DNA from: Clostridiaceae bacterium | GTDB taxonomy: Bacteria > Bacillota > Clostridia > Lachnospirales > Lachnospiraceae | NCBI GenBank assembly: GCA_910575795.1 | Contig: CAJTGE010000001.1 | Span: forward strand, 186,001 to 250,000 | Reading direction: 5' to 3' | Length of the DNA: 64,000 nt | Part shown: positions 45,014 to 54,353 of the stretch, in pieces | How the letters are laid out: every line of letters starts with the position of its first letter | How positions within the stretch are numbered: position 1 is the stretch's first letter | Notes under the pieces: generated by a model | Databases searched by the model: none | What the model was told of the DNA's origin: nothing | What the model saw: only the letters and a program-made list of their open reading frames with translations | Made by a program: the position numbers and the translations under genes

Positions 45014-45664
45014 TCACATCCCGAGCGCCTCCATCAGCTTCTCCACCGAATCCTGGCCCGGCATCATGATCACCTGGCCCGAATTCCCGACCTTCCCGCC
45101 GTCCTCGCCGGACAGGACAAAATCCGTTTTCACGCAGATTGCCATATCACAAACGCAGCTCAGCCTTTCCAGCGCATCCTTTAGAAGATTCATCCCCTCC
45201 CCAATGTTCGCCATCACCGGAGATAAATAAATGCGTATCCCGGTGTAGCTTCCGATCGCCTTCATATACGCCCCGGCAATCATATTCGCAAACTCTGAAA
45301 TGGCTGAAAAATTCACCTCGTCATCGAGAATATCATCGCCTTCAAATACGCGCCCCGTCATCTTTTCGATCACCTTGAGGATAAAATCGCGGTCAATAAT
45401 CAGAAGCAGCATGCCCTGCATCTTATCCTGGAATTCCATAAAAAAGCCGAATTTTGTGTGCCCTTTTGGAGACACGACATCCGTGACATATTTCTCAATC
45501 CTGCTGCTTTCCAGCGGCACGACAAGCGGGGACGCTAAAAGCACCCGCATGCCAAGAATCTGCCCAATCGTAATACTGGCCATGCCAAGGCCGACATTTC
45601 CCACCTCATAAAGCGCATCCTGGATATCCGCATCCAGGTTCCCATCCTGATCAAACATCCTCAT
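45014..45664 (-). CDS. cheC: CheC-type chemotaxis phosphatase/adaptor
   Basis: A 216-residue CheC/CheX/FliY-family protein. Both phosphatase signature helices are visible: DALYEVGNVGLGMASITIG (Glu, Asn) near residue 16 and FSAISEFANMIAGAYMKAIG (Glu, Asn) near 123. CheC proteins dephosphorylate CheY-P. It is the last gene of an operon with a CheY-like receiver and a GGDEF/EAL protein; no chemoreceptor or flagellar gene is near. GGAGGAG precedes two possible ATGs (45664, 45658). Confidence 0.88.
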   Translation of the reverse strand: MRMFDQDGNLDADIQDALYEVGNVGLGMASITIGQILGMRVLLASPLVVPLESSRIEKYVTDVVSPKGHTKFGFFMEFQDKMQGMLLLIIDRDFILKVIEKMTGRVFEGDDILDDEVNFSAISEFANMIAGAYMKAIGSYTGIRIYLSPVMANIGEGMNLLKDALERLSCVCDMAICVKTDFVLSGEDGGKVGNSGQVIMMPGQDSVEKLMEALGM

Positions 45665-45733
45665 CTTCTCCTCCCGGCCGACTTCCCGCTGCCGGCTTCG
45701 CCAAACACACCCCGCCCGGCAGACGATAAAACC

Positions 45734-46102
45734 TTACTCTGCTTCCAGCACTCTCGTTACGGTATTCAGAAAGGCTTTTTCCTCAAATGGCTTTACGATA
45801 AAGTCCTTTGCCCCTGCCTTCATCGCGTCCATAATAATCAGTTCCTGTCCGATCGCCGTATTCATAATAATCTTTGCCTTTGGATTTTCAGCCAGCATTT
45901 TTTTCAACAGCGTCAGATCCGTATTGTCCGGCAGTGTAATATCCAAAAGCGTGAGCTCCGGCTTTTTCTCCACAAAAAGCTCGAACGCCTCCTTTGCCGT
46001 AGCCGCCTCAATAATATTCTCATATCCGCCGTTGCGCAGCGTCCGTTTTTCCAGGATCCTTGCAAATTTTGCATCATCCACTACCAGAATCAAATCACCC
46101 AT
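45734..46102 (-). CDS. Stand-alone response-regulator receiver (CheY-like)
   Basis: A 122-residue receiver with no output domain: acidic pair in LILVVDDAKFAR (about 3-14), phospho-acceptor Asp in LTLLDITLPD (about 52), Thr in MNTAIG, and Lys in DFIVKPFEEKAF. The start at 46102 has GGAGGAG 8 nt upstream. Its neighbour CheC would be the natural phosphatase. No histidine kinase is in the window. Confidence 0.92.
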   Translation of the reverse strand: MGDLILVVDDAKFARILEKRTLRNGGYENIIEAATAKEAFELFVEKKPELTLLDITLPDNTDLTLLKKMLAENPKAKIIMNTAIGQELIIMDAMKAGAKDFIVKPFEEKAFLNTVTRVLEAE

Positions 46103-46175
46103 AACCCATGCTCCTCCCGCACGTCTCGCAGCATCCGGCATACCCTTGCTGCCGCCTTCCCACTGCCTGAAATTC

Positions 46176-47957
46176 TTACCGCTGTTTTCTGAACGCACGA
46201 TACCGTTCCCGCATGGAAATCGGCACCGGCTCTGCCTTCATGCATTTCTCAAACTCATCGATCGACATCGGACGGTGGAAATAAAACCCCTGCGCATTTT
46301 TACAGCCGATCGAAAGCAGGAATTTTACCTGCGAAATATTCTCCACTCCTTCTACGATCACCTCCAGCCCCAGCTTATTCGCCATATCAATAATGCAGCT
46401 TAAGATTACATTTGCACGCGTATCCTCCCGTTTCTGCGGCAAAAACTTCAAATCAATCTTCAGAATATCGACGGAAATCTCCCGCAGCGAATTCAGGGAC
46501 GAATATCCGCTTCCAAAATCATCCATCAGAACCGAAAAATGGTTTTCCTGAAGCCGTTCCGCCAAATTGGTAAGCTGCGCGTTGTCAAATACGAACGCGC
46601 TCTCCGTCAGTTCAAATTCAATCAGCTCATGCGGAACATTGTACTTGCTCACGCAGTCCTTGATATTCTCCATCAGCCTTGGATTATACATATCCATCCT
46701 GGATACATTGACCGATACCGGCTCCACGGGAAAGCCCTCGTCCAGCCAGCGGCGGATGGTCCTGCATGTGTTTTCCATCACGTAATAATCCACCTCTGAG
46801 ATGAACCCGTTGCGTTCGAAAATCGGTACGAATTTCCCGGGGGAGATCATGCCGTGCTTGGGATGATGCCAGCGCACCAAAGCCTCTGAACCGATGATGC
46901 GGCCTGTCTCCATATCGCACTTCGGCTGCAGATAGACCTTGAACTGTTCCTCCCGGAGGGCCTGCTTCATCTCGGACACGATCATCTGCTCCATCTCTTC
47001 CTGGCGCATGAATTCCTCATTGTACACCGCGACGCGCTTCATATAGTTGCCCTTGACAGTTCTCTGAGCCGCCCTCGCCCGATCCATCATCGTCTCAATC
47101 GACTCGTTTTTCTCGTGATCGCGCTCTGTCATCATATAGATGCCAAAGGACATCGTCGTATCAAACCGGATTGGGTATGAGCGCAGGGATGACTGGATAT
47201 ACTCGATCGCCTCGTCAATCCCCTCCTGATCGTCCGGCATGCAAAGACAGAACGTATCAGAGGAAACCCGGCAGTATGTACACTCTCCCATGGCCTCCAT
47301 GCATTCCTGTATCTTAACGCCCAGATAGCGCAGGATATTATCGCCCTCTTTGGCCCCGAAGAACTGGTTCACCATATGGAATTTATCCACATCCATCTGC
47401 ACAAACGCGTAGAGCTTTTTCGGGTTCTCCTTAAGCATCCTCTGTGTCTTTTTGATAAAAATGCTGCGGTTCGGCAGGTGCGTCAGCGGATCCTGAGAAA
47501 GAAGGAACTCCACCTTCTCCATGGCTTCGATCTCCCTCTGCACATTGGAAAAGGTGATGACCACCCGCTCCGGCTCTCCGTCCGCGCCGCCCGCGCAGAA
47601 CAGCGCCATCCGGAACCACTCGAACTGATGCTTATCGATACGGAATCTCGCCTTCCCGATCCTCTTATCTCCTGCCTTTAAAGTCGAAAAATCAAAAAAA
47701 GCGTCCAGCATCTCATGATCCTGACGCAACACGGCCCTGCGATGCGCCCTCCCCATCTCCTTGCTTCTGATAAAGTCCTTTTCCCAGTCTTCCTTTATAT
47801 AATTTTTATAGGATGGATCAATGTAATATTTCCTGGTTTTTAGATTGTACTCCACTGTGAAGGAAGCGGTCTGCTGCAAAATAAGGCGCTCCTTTAACTC
47901 CTCCAGCTCGTCCGTCTTCTTCTCCAGCTCAATGCCCGGATCGTTCCACTCGGCCAT
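46176..47957 (-). CDS. GGDEF/EAL protein: degenerate cyclase, intact c-di-GMP phosphodiesterase
   Basis: A 593-residue protein. Residues about 15-150 look like a PAS-type sensor. The GGDEF domain (about 155-310) begins DPLTHLPNRSIF and has FVQMDVDKFHMVN, but the signature loop reads VSSDTF instead of GGDEF, so it should not make c-di-GMP. The EAL domain (about 340-590) keeps EALVRW, the Asn in SVNVSR, ELTES, DDFGSGYSSL, LKIDLKFL, VEGVE and QGFYF, all needed for c-di-GMP hydrolysis. AAGGAGG before the ATG. First gene of the CheY-like/CheC operon. Confidence 0.92.
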   Translation of the reverse strand: MAEWNDPGIELEKKTDELEELKERLILQQTASFTVEYNLKTRKYYIDPSYKNYIKEDWEKDFIRSKEMGRAHRRAVLRQDHEMLDAFFDFSTLKAGDKRIGKARFRIDKHQFEWFRMALFCAGGADGEPERVVITFSNVQREIEAMEKVEFLLSQDPLTHLPNRSIFIKKTQRMLKENPKKLYAFVQMDVDKFHMVNQFFGAKEGDNILRYLGVKIQECMEAMGECTYCRVSSDTFCLCMPDDQEGIDEAIEYIQSSLRSYPIRFDTTMSFGIYMMTERDHEKNESIETMMDRARAAQRTVKGNYMKRVAVYNEEFMRQEEMEQMIVSEMKQALREEQFKVYLQPKCDMETGRIIGSEALVRWHHPKHGMISPGKFVPIFERNGFISEVDYYVMENTCRTIRRWLDEGFPVEPVSVNVSRMDMYNPRLMENIKDCVSKYNVPHELIEFELTESAFVFDNAQLTNLAERLQENHFSVLMDDFGSGYSSLNSLREISVDILKIDLKFLPQKREDTRANVILSCIIDMANKLGLEVIVEGVENISQVKFLLSIGCKNAQGFYFHRPMSIDEFEKCMKAEPVPISMRERYRAFRKQR

Positions 47958-48054
47958 ATAATCCTCCTTATCCCCCCGGCTATTTCACACGCAGTCAGGC
48001 GCCTCAGGCAGCCTGCTCATTTCCTGATCCGGCAAGCCCGACTATAATACGTAA

Positions 48055-48083
48055 ATTTTAACATTCATGGCATGATCTGTCAA
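48055..48083 (-). promoter_or_regulatory. Promoter of the EAL/receiver/CheC operon
   Basis: TTGACA, 17-bp spacer, TAAAAT on the minus strand, with a leader of about 90 nt. Confidence 0.7.
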
Positions 48084-48206
48084 GTTTTATAGGCGCGCTT
48101 CCGACAGGCTTTTGTTACCATTCACAGGCTGTATTCCGCGAGGTGTTTTTTGTGAGCGCAGCGCAGCGGAAGTCGCAGGAAACCCGAGGGCAGCAGCGCC
48201 AAACCG

Positions 48207-48249
48207 CAAAAAACACGGATCCGCTGCACAACGCATGCGTCATCCGTGT
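48207..48249 (-). terminator. Terminator of the TrpXYZ-like ABC operon
   Basis: ACACGGAT pairs with ATCCGTGT around a 21-nt loop that can itself fold, followed by TTTTTT on the minus strand. Between it and the promoter at 48055-48083 I see no gene. Confidence 0.7.
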
Positions 48250-48298
48250 CTTTCAGTCTTTCCGGGCGGCGGTTTAGCTTTTCCCGCTGCTTGCCCGT

Positions 48299-49096
48299 CT
48301 ATTTTGCCAGCATCATGCGGTCGTTTGCAAACTCCTCGCCGCTGGCTGTCTCAAACTTGCGGAGCAAATCTTCCACTTTCAGATTTTTCTTCTCCCCGCC
48401 CGCTATATCAAAGATAATACGTCCCTCATGCATCATGATCAGGCGGTTGCCGATCTGGATGGCATCCTTCATGTTATGCGTCACCATCAGAGCCGTCAGG
48501 CTCTGCTCCGTGACAATCTTCGCTGTTAAATCAAGCACTTTTTTCGCCGTCTTGGGATCCAGGGCCGCCGTGTGCTCGTCGAGAAGCAAAAGCTTTGGCT
48601 TTTGCAGCGTGGCCATGAGAAGCGTCAGCGCCTGCCTCTGGCCGCCGGACAATAGGCCCACCTTGCTCGTCATGCGCGTCTGAAGCCCCAGATCGAGCTG
48701 TGCGAGCGCCTCGCGGTAATAGTCCTTTTCATTGGCCTTAATTCCCCAGCTTAAGGTGCGCGTTTTCCCGCGCCGGAGCGCCATAGCCAGGTTTTCCTGA
48801 ATCTCCATATTGGCCGCCGTGCCGCGCATCGGATCCTGGAAGACGCGGCCGATGTACCTTGCCCGCTTATATTCCGGCTCGCGCGAAATATTCACCCCGT
48901 CAATGACAATTTTACCGCTGTCAATGGGGTATACGCCTGCAATCATATTGAGCATCGTGGATTTCCCGGCCCCGTTGCCGCCGATGATGGTGACAAAATC
49001 GCCGGGGCTTAAGTGCAGATTAATCCCGTTTAAAGCTTTTTTTTCATTGATGGTCCCTTTATTGAAGGTTTTTCTCACATTCGTTATGGTCAGCAT
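48299..49096 (-). CDS. ABC transporter ATP-binding protein (TrpZ-like)
   Basis: A 265-residue single ATPase: Walker A IGGNGAGKSTMLNMIAG (about 39-55), signature LLSGGQRQALTLLM, Walker B LLLLDEHTAALDPKT. The set of one ATPase, one LivH-like permease and one COG2984-type lipoprotein is the TrpXYZ/uncharacterised amino-acid-type system. The ATG at 49096 overlaps the permease stop by 7 nt and has GGGAGAGG upstream. Confidence 0.9.
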   Translation of the reverse strand: MLTITNVRKTFNKGTINEKKALNGINLHLSPGDFVTIIGGNGAGKSTMLNMIAGVYPIDSGKIVIDGVNISREPEYKRARYIGRVFQDPMRGTAANMEIQENLAMALRRGKTRTLSWGIKANEKDYYREALAQLDLGLQTRMTSKVGLLSGGQRQALTLLMATLQKPKLLLLDEHTAALDPKTAKKVLDLTAKIVTEQSLTALMVTHNMKDAIQIGNRLIMMHEGRIIFDIAGGEKKNLKVEDLLRKFETASGEEFANDRMMLAK

Positions 49097-50013
49097 CCGT
49101 CCTCTCCCCCTTCCGTATACTCCCTGGCCAGCCGGTACCTGGAGAGAACGACCGGAACGCACAGCGCCAGCGCCACGATAACAGCGGACAAAAGCTTCAT
49201 GTCATTTGCATTCATGCCCATGCGCAGCACCAGGGCGCGGATGGCAAAGTAGATGACCGAGCCGGCCACGACGGAAATGAGCTTCCAGTAAAAGGATAAA
49301 AGCTTTCCCATCAAAACTTCGCCGATCACGATCGAGGCCAGGCCGATTACGATCGCTCCGGTGCCGCTTCCCACATCGCCGTATTTCTGGCTCTGACAGA
49401 CTAAAGCCCCGGAAAGCCCCACCAGCCCGTTGCTCAGCATCAGGGCCAGAAGCTTGGTCATCTTTGTATTCACGCCCAGCGCGCGGACCATGTCCTCATT
49501 ATTGCCTGTGGCGCGCATGGCGCTTCCGATCTCCGTGCCGAAAAACCAGTACAGAAATGCGATCACAATGGCCGCCACAAGGATACCGATGAGCATGGAT
49601 GCCTGCGCCTGCGTCAGGCCCGTCTGATCCACAAAGCCGCTGATTAAGGTCCGCACCTTCAAAAGGGGAAGATTGCTCTTCCCGCCCATGATCCGCAGGT
49701 TGATGGACCACAGGGAAATCTGTGTCAGAATGCCTGCCAGAATCGCCGGTATCTCAAAGACAGTGTGGAGAATCCCCGTCGCCGCCCCGGCGAGCATTCC
49801 CGCAAACGCCGCCGCAAAAAGCGCGGCGACCGGGTCCGCCTGTTTATTTACAACCAGCACCGCGCACACGCAGGCCCCCAGCGCAAAGCTTCCGTCAACG
49901 GTCAAATCAGCTATGTCCATCAAACGGAACGTGATATATACTCCAAGAACCATAATTCCCCACAGGACGCCCTGGCCGACCGCGCCCTGGAGGGAAGCAA
50001 GTAAACCTTCCAT
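49090..50013 (-). CDS. ABC transporter permease (TrpY-like)
   Basis: A 307-residue membrane protein with eight to nine helices of the BPD_transp_2 family. Diagnostic parts: LWGIMVLGVYITFRLMDIAD, LTVDGSFALGACV, and the coupling segment AMRATGNNEDMVRALGVNTK. It lies between the lipoprotein and ATPase genes in one transcription unit. Confidence 0.9.
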   Translation of the reverse strand: MEGLLASLQGAVGQGVLWGIMVLGVYITFRLMDIADLTVDGSFALGACVCAVLVVNKQADPVAALFAAAFAGMLAGAATGILHTVFEIPAILAGILTQISLWSINLRIMGGKSNLPLLKVRTLISGFVDQTGLTQAQASMLIGILVAAIVIAFLYWFFGTEIGSAMRATGNNEDMVRALGVNTKMTKLLALMLSNGLVGLSGALVCQSQKYGDVGSGTGAIVIGLASIVIGEVLMGKLLSFYWKLISVVAGSVIYFAIRALVLRMGMNANDMKLLSAVIVALALCVPVVLSRYRLAREYTEGGEDGC

Positions 50014-50051
50014 CCACTATCTCCTCCATTACCTTTTTCCGGCTCCGGCCC

Positions 50052-51095
50052 TTATTCCAGCCCGGATACGTCGATTCCCAGCGCGTCCGCCGTTTCCTGG
50101 TTGATCTTCAGCGTACACTTGGAGGCGTCCAGATAACCGATGGGCATTGTGGAAATATCCGCGCCCTTTGTCAGGATCTCAACCGCCTGCTGCCCTGCCA
50201 TGTAACCGAGCTGATAGTAATCAATGCCGTATGTAACAAGTCCGCCTGCGTCTACCATGCCTTCCTCGCCGCAGATCACCGGAATCTTATTCTCCGTCGC
50301 CACCATGCTTACGGTCGCCATGCCGGCTGCCACCATGTTGTCCGTGGGCGCATAGATGCAGTCCACATTTCCGACCATAGACTCGACCACGGTCTGGATC
50401 TCATTCGAGCTGGATATCGTATAATCCTTATATGCGATCCCCGCTGTCTCCAGCGCTTCCTTAGCCATATCCACCTGGATCACGGAGTTCGCCTCGCCTG
50501 CGTTATAGATAAGGCCCACGGTCTTTACTTCCGGCAGGATCCGCTGCATTAAGTCAATCTGCTCCTTCACCGGCGTCAGATCCGAGGTGCCGGATACATT
50601 GCAGTTCGGCGTCTCGTTGCTCTCCACCAGGCCCGAAGCCGCCGGATCCGTCACAGCGCTGACCAGAATGGGGATCGTATCCGTCACGCCTGCCACAGCC
50701 TGGGCGGCCGGGGTCGCGATGGCAAAAATCAGGTCATTATTGTTATTCACCAGCGTCTCCGCAATCGTCTGGCACGTAGACTGCTCCCCGGCCGCGTTCT
50801 GCTGGTCAATCTCATACGAAAGGCCCGCGTCATCGAGCGCGTCCACAAAGCCCTTGTTCGCATTGTCAAGAGCCGCGTGCTGCACGAGCTGGATCACGCC
50901 GATCTTGTAGGTCGTCCCGTCCGCGGTCTTCGTCTCCTCTGCGCCTGCCTCTGTCTCGCCGGACGCCTTTGTCTCGCCGGACGCCTCTGTCTCCGGGGCC
51001 TGCGTAGCCGCCGGCTCTGCCTTGCCGCCGCACGCGGCCATTGACGCGGCCATCGCTCCGGCAAGGAGCCATGCCATCCATCTGTTCTTCTTCAT
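50052..51095 (-). CDS. ABC transporter substrate-binding lipoprotein (TrpX/COG2984-like)
   Basis: A 347-residue lipoprotein. The signal ends in ASMAACGG (lipobox), a Thr/Glu/Ala-rich linker follows, then the binding domain YKIGVIQLVQHAALDNANKG, IAETLVNNNNDLIFAIATPA, AVTDPAASGLVESNE. This is the ABC_sub_bind (PF04392) family; in streptococci a member carries tryptophan, but most ligands are unknown. No T-box leader is present, so tryptophan is not supported here. GGAGGAG 8 nt before the ATG. Confidence 0.9.
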   Translation of the reverse strand: MKKNRWMAWLLAGAMAASMAACGGKAEPAATQAPETEASGETKASGETEAGAEETKTADGTTYKIGVIQLVQHAALDNANKGFVDALDDAGLSYEIDQQNAAGEQSTCQTIAETLVNNNNDLIFAIATPAAQAVAGVTDTIPILVSAVTDPAASGLVESNETPNCNVSGTSDLTPVKEQIDLMQRILPEVKTVGLIYNAGEANSVIQVDMAKEALETAGIAYKDYTISSSNEIQTVVESMVGNVDCIYAPTDNMVAAGMATVSMVATENKIPVICGEEGMVDAGGLVTYGIDYYQLGYMAGQQAVEILTKGADISTMPIGYLDASKCTLKINQETADALGIDVSGLE

Positions 51096-51171
51096 AAAAT
51101 TCACTCCTCCTGTTTTGTATTCCGGCCTTATAAATTCCCACTGAAAATAGGGGAAGGCCGAATTATTGTTT

Positions 51172-51200
51172 ATCATACTACAATTTTAAAGCGGAGTCAA
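51172..51200 (-). promoter_or_regulatory. Promoter of the TrpXYZ-like operon
   Basis: TTGACT, 17-bp spacer, TATGAT on the minus strand. The leader of about 70 nt is too short for a T-box or most riboswitches. Confidence 0.7.
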
Positions 51201-51356
51201 TTTTATTTCTTTAAATTTACATAAATTCAACGTGTTAAAGTGCCGGGAGAGTGTCACAGTATATATTTGATGGCGCGAACCTGTAGGAAGTGAAGGGCGG
51301 CAAGCTGTGGGGGATTGCGAGAAGGCCGCCTATATCCAATAACGCGTTCCCCTTCC

Positions 51357-52349
51357 TCACCTCCACACATCCCCAAAAAAGCGCATCGCGTTTTTCCAGA
51401 ATATCTTTTCAATCTCCTCCTCCTTAAATCCCTGCCGGCGCAGCTCTTCCTCCAAGAGCGGCATGGCGGCCGGGGAGTCCAGCTCCAGCTCGCCAGGAAT
51501 CCCGTCAAAATCAGAGCCGAGGGCCAGGCAGTCGATCCCGCCGATGTTACGGATGTGGCGGATATGGAGCGCTATATCCATGATACGGCTTTTTGCGCCC
51601 TGCTTTTTCCGGCTCTCGGCTTCGCTTAAGAAGGCGGGGCAGAAGTTGATTCCAATCACGCCGCCGCGCTCAGAAAGGGCGCGTATCATATCATCGCTTA
51701 AATTCCGCACATGCGGCGCTATGGCGCGGGCGTTGGAGTGGCTGGCGGCAAAGGGCTTTTTCGCGGTTTTTACGACATCCCAGAAGCCCGCGTCTCCCAG
51801 ATGGGAGACGTCTGCCGCCATCCCCAGCTCCTCCATCCGCTCAATGAATTCCACGCCCTTTGGCTTTAAGCCCCGCTCCGTCTCCGGGGCGCAGCGGCCG
51901 CTGGCCCAGTCTATGCGGTTGGGATAGCCCAGCTCGTTTTCATAGTTCCAGGTCAGAGTCAGCATGCGGACTCCTTTTTCGTAAAATTCCTGTAAAAGAT
52001 CCGTGTTCCCTTTTAAGGCCGCCCCTTCCTCAATGGTCAGGACAGCGGACATGCCGCCGTTTTTTTCCTGATCCCTCAGATCTTTAACCGTCATGGCCGG
52101 TTTTATCTCATCCGCATTCCGCTTCATTTCCTCCTCAAACACATGCAGAAGCCCTGAAACATATGTATACGGGTCAGGCTCTTTCCTGATGTTTGTAAAC
52201 AGGGCAAAGCTCTGGGCAAGGCAGCCGCCCTGCTTTAAGCGCTCGATATCCACATGGCCCTCATTGCGGCGCAGGAGCCGCGCGCGGCCCGCCCTCCCGG
52301 ACTCGCAGATCGCTGAGATGGTATCGCAGTGCAGGTCAATGTATTTCAT
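51357..52349 (-). CDS. Membrane dipeptidase (peptidase family M19)
   Basis: A 330-residue zinc dipeptidase. Metal ligands: DLHCDT near the N-terminus (His, Asp), the bridging Glu in LTIEEGAAL, and His in DVSHLGDAGF and ASHSNARAIAPH. Members act on a broad range of dipeptides, including D-residues. The ATG at 52349 overlaps the stop of the upstream DUF4173 gene (ATGA), so the two are coupled. Confidence 0.93.
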   Translation of the reverse strand: MKYIDLHCDTISAICESGRAGRARLLRRNEGHVDIERLKQGGCLAQSFALFTNIRKEPDPYTYVSGLLHVFEEEMKRNADEIKPAMTVKDLRDQEKNGGMSAVLTIEEGAALKGNTDLLQEFYEKGVRMLTLTWNYENELGYPNRIDWASGRCAPETERGLKPKGVEFIERMEELGMAADVSHLGDAGFWDVVKTAKKPFAASHSNARAIAPHVRNLSDDMIRALSERGGVIGINFCPAFLSEAESRKKQGAKSRIMDIALHIRHIRNIGGIDCLALGSDFDGIPGELELDSPAAMPLLEEELRRQGFKEEEIEKIFWKNAMRFFGDVWR

Positions 52350-53794
52350 AATCTCTCTACCTCCATGATTTGGTTGGCAATGGCCATCCACGCATTCATA
52401 TTACTATATGCGAGCAGCATAAATGAGACCGCCGCAAATACGGCCGCAGGCCCCACGGCATTCCCTTTTTTCCACACGCAGACGAGAAGGCGGCAGAAAA
52501 GCACAAACAGGACAATCAGGAACCAGCTGCTGAATACCCGCAGGAAGGTAAAACCGTACACGCCGATGTAAAGCACAATTTTTGCAAAGGCCAGGACGGT
52601 CATAAGCATGGTTTCAGCCGCCAGAAGGGATAGAAGCTTCTTAAAAGCCAGGCGCTCATCCGGCTGAAAGGCCCTGACAAACCAGAACAGCGCAAAGTTG
52701 ATCGCCGCGATCCACTGGAGCTCAAAAAAGCCCTGCCGCGCATACTGGCTGTATACAAAATGCCCCGGCCCGGCAAACGCCTTCTGCGCCAGATCAATGC
52801 CCTTTACCGCGAAAAACAGCAGGTACAGTCCGCAGATTGCGCCGCAGAAGCACAGAAGGAACGGGGCTGGCAGGCGGAATTCTTCCATCCCTTCTCTCCC
52901 TGTCTGCCCGGCCGCGGCCTTTGGATGGAACGCGGCATAAAAAAGGCCGCTCAGATAACACGCCACGATGCATACAAACCCGTTCTGCAGCATATTCCAC
53001 ACCCCGATCTCCCCGATCAGCGCGTCCCCGAGATTCTGCCACCCGCTCCCGAGCGTGTACAGAAACCGCTCAAAGCTCTCGTCCGCCGCGCTCAGAAGGG
53101 GAATCAGGATCAGCAGGAAGGGAATGCTCATCAAAAGCCCGAACGCCCCCTGCAAAATCTTCGCCCGCTTCTCAGGCGCAAGGCGCGCCTTTCCTCCCTT
53201 AAACCTTTTTACGAGCGAAACCGCCATGGAAAATGGGATATAGAAATACATCATGGGCAGGAAAAACAGGCCCCGCCCCAGATCAAGCGCGGCGCTCTCA
53301 TCAAGCCGTCCGCGAATCCTTGCGCCCCCCAGCGCCAGGATCCAGTAAACGCCCATGCCGTGCAGGAAAAGCCCCATATACGGCATGATTCCCTGCCGCT
53401 CCCAGTCCCCAAGACCCGGAATATATTTGATCAGAAACCAGATCCCGCCAAGCAGAAGAAAGCAAAGCCCGGTTACCGCCCCGGCGGTCATCGCCTCCGG
53501 CGCCCCCGCCCGCCGTTTTCCCGCCCGGAAGCGGTATGCGCCCGTAAAGGCGAACAAAAACGTAAACAGAGGGAGCCGCATCCCTCCGAATATCCCCCCG
53601 CCGCGGACATATACCCACGCGGCCGCAAACAAAAGCAGGGCTGTCTTATAGTCCTCCTTCACATATACGCGGCCGCGGGTTTTCTTATCCGGCTCTCCTG
53701 CCCCGTTTTTTCCCGGGCAAGCCTCCCCGCCGCCCTCAGCCGGCCCGCCGCTGCCGGCCGGCAGGCTTTCTCTCCCCTCCTCATTCTCTTCCAT
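52346..53794 (-). CDS. DUF4173 (DUF4153-like) polytopic membrane protein
   Basis: A 482-residue protein with a Gly/Glu-rich cytoplasmic N-terminus (about 1-45) and roughly eleven membrane helices. The family landmark FVYSQYARQGFFELQWIAAI is present at about residue 365. Function unknown; some relatives sit near peptidase or sensor genes. The ATG at 53794 has AGGAGG 10 nt upstream; a GTG at 53800 is possible. It is coupled to the downstream dipeptidase gene. Confidence 0.83.
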   Translation of the reverse strand: MEENEEGRESLPAGSGGPAEGGGEACPGKNGAGEPDKKTRGRVYVKEDYKTALLLFAAAWVYVRGGGIFGGMRLPLFTFLFAFTGAYRFRAGKRRAGAPEAMTAGAVTGLCFLLLGGIWFLIKYIPGLGDWERQGIMPYMGLFLHGMGVYWILALGGARIRGRLDESAALDLGRGLFFLPMMYFYIPFSMAVSLVKRFKGGKARLAPEKRAKILQGAFGLLMSIPFLLILIPLLSAADESFERFLYTLGSGWQNLGDALIGEIGVWNMLQNGFVCIVACYLSGLFYAAFHPKAAAGQTGREGMEEFRLPAPFLLCFCGAICGLYLLFFAVKGIDLAQKAFAGPGHFVYSQYARQGFFELQWIAAINFALFWFVRAFQPDERLAFKKLLSLLAAETMLMTVLAFAKIVLYIGVYGFTFLRVFSSWFLIVLFVLFCRLLVCVWKKGNAVGPAAVFAAVSFMLLAYSNMNAWMAIANQIMEVERL

Positions 53795-53819
53795 ACGCAC
53801 GTTTCCTCCTTTCCGTCAC

Positions 53820-53972
53820 TATGTACTCTCGGAATTTCTCTGCACCTGCCTTTGCGGCTGATTTTCCGCCAGATGCACCCAAATTTAATCAACGTACGCC
53901 TCATAAATCTGTGCACATCTGACAAAAAATCATCTCACAAAATCAGGCGCAGCGAGATTCCGGGAGTACATC
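53820..53972. mobile_element. MITE-4 element (about 153 bp)
   Basis: The inverted ends ATGTACTCTCGGAATTTCTC and the complement of GAGATTCCGGGAGTACAT continue for about 28 bp as CTGC.CCTG. Short derivatives occur at 28822-28870 and 63350-63368. No coding capacity. Confidence 0.7.
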
Positions 53973-54070
53973 ATTTCTTCCGACTCGCTTATACGAATAT
54001 TTTATTATACCGGATTTTACAGAAAATAAAAAGAGGCAAACCGAAAAAAAACGGGTAATATAAGATTGAT

Positions 54071-54206
54071 TCGTAACAGTTCAGATAGGTCTGCGAACCT
54101 GCTGCGCTGACCGTACGAAAACGCAGCGGCAGCAGGCATCTGCCCCATCGCGAAGCGATTTTCATGGGCAGATGCCGTAACAGTTCAGGTTGTCTGAACT
54201 GTTACA
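54071..54206. repeat. Interspersed repeat with three hairpins upstream of glmS
   Basis: 54071-54135 resembles the minus strand of 561-614 (shared GCTGACCGTACGAAA). It is followed by GCATCTGCCC/GGGCAGATGC and by GTAACAGTTCAG/CTGAACTGTTAC (54178-54206). Just after it, 54214-54285 repeats parts of the composite element (CCAGGTCTGCTGATAACATAGCCG and ATACCATTGGCG). Confidence 0.6.
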
Positions 54207-54325
54207 TTGATTCCAGGTCTGCTGATAACATAGCCGGGGCCCTCTCACTATCGCATACATCATAAATACCATTGGCGTCTGGACTTGTTACGAAATAAAT
54301 AAGTTTTAATTTTTCTTTAAAAGCG

Positions 54326-54353
54326 TTGACAATACAAACACCGCGAATATAAT
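54326..54353 (+). promoter_or_regulatory. Promoter of glmS
   Basis: TTGACA, 16-bp spacer, TATAAT; the leader of about 65 nt is too short to hold a glmS ribozyme, which needs well over 100 nt. Confidence 0.75.

Noticed and set aside
51096..51171. T-box leader for the TrpXYZ-like operon
   Set aside because: The leader is too short and contains no T-box sequence or terminator/antiterminator pair.
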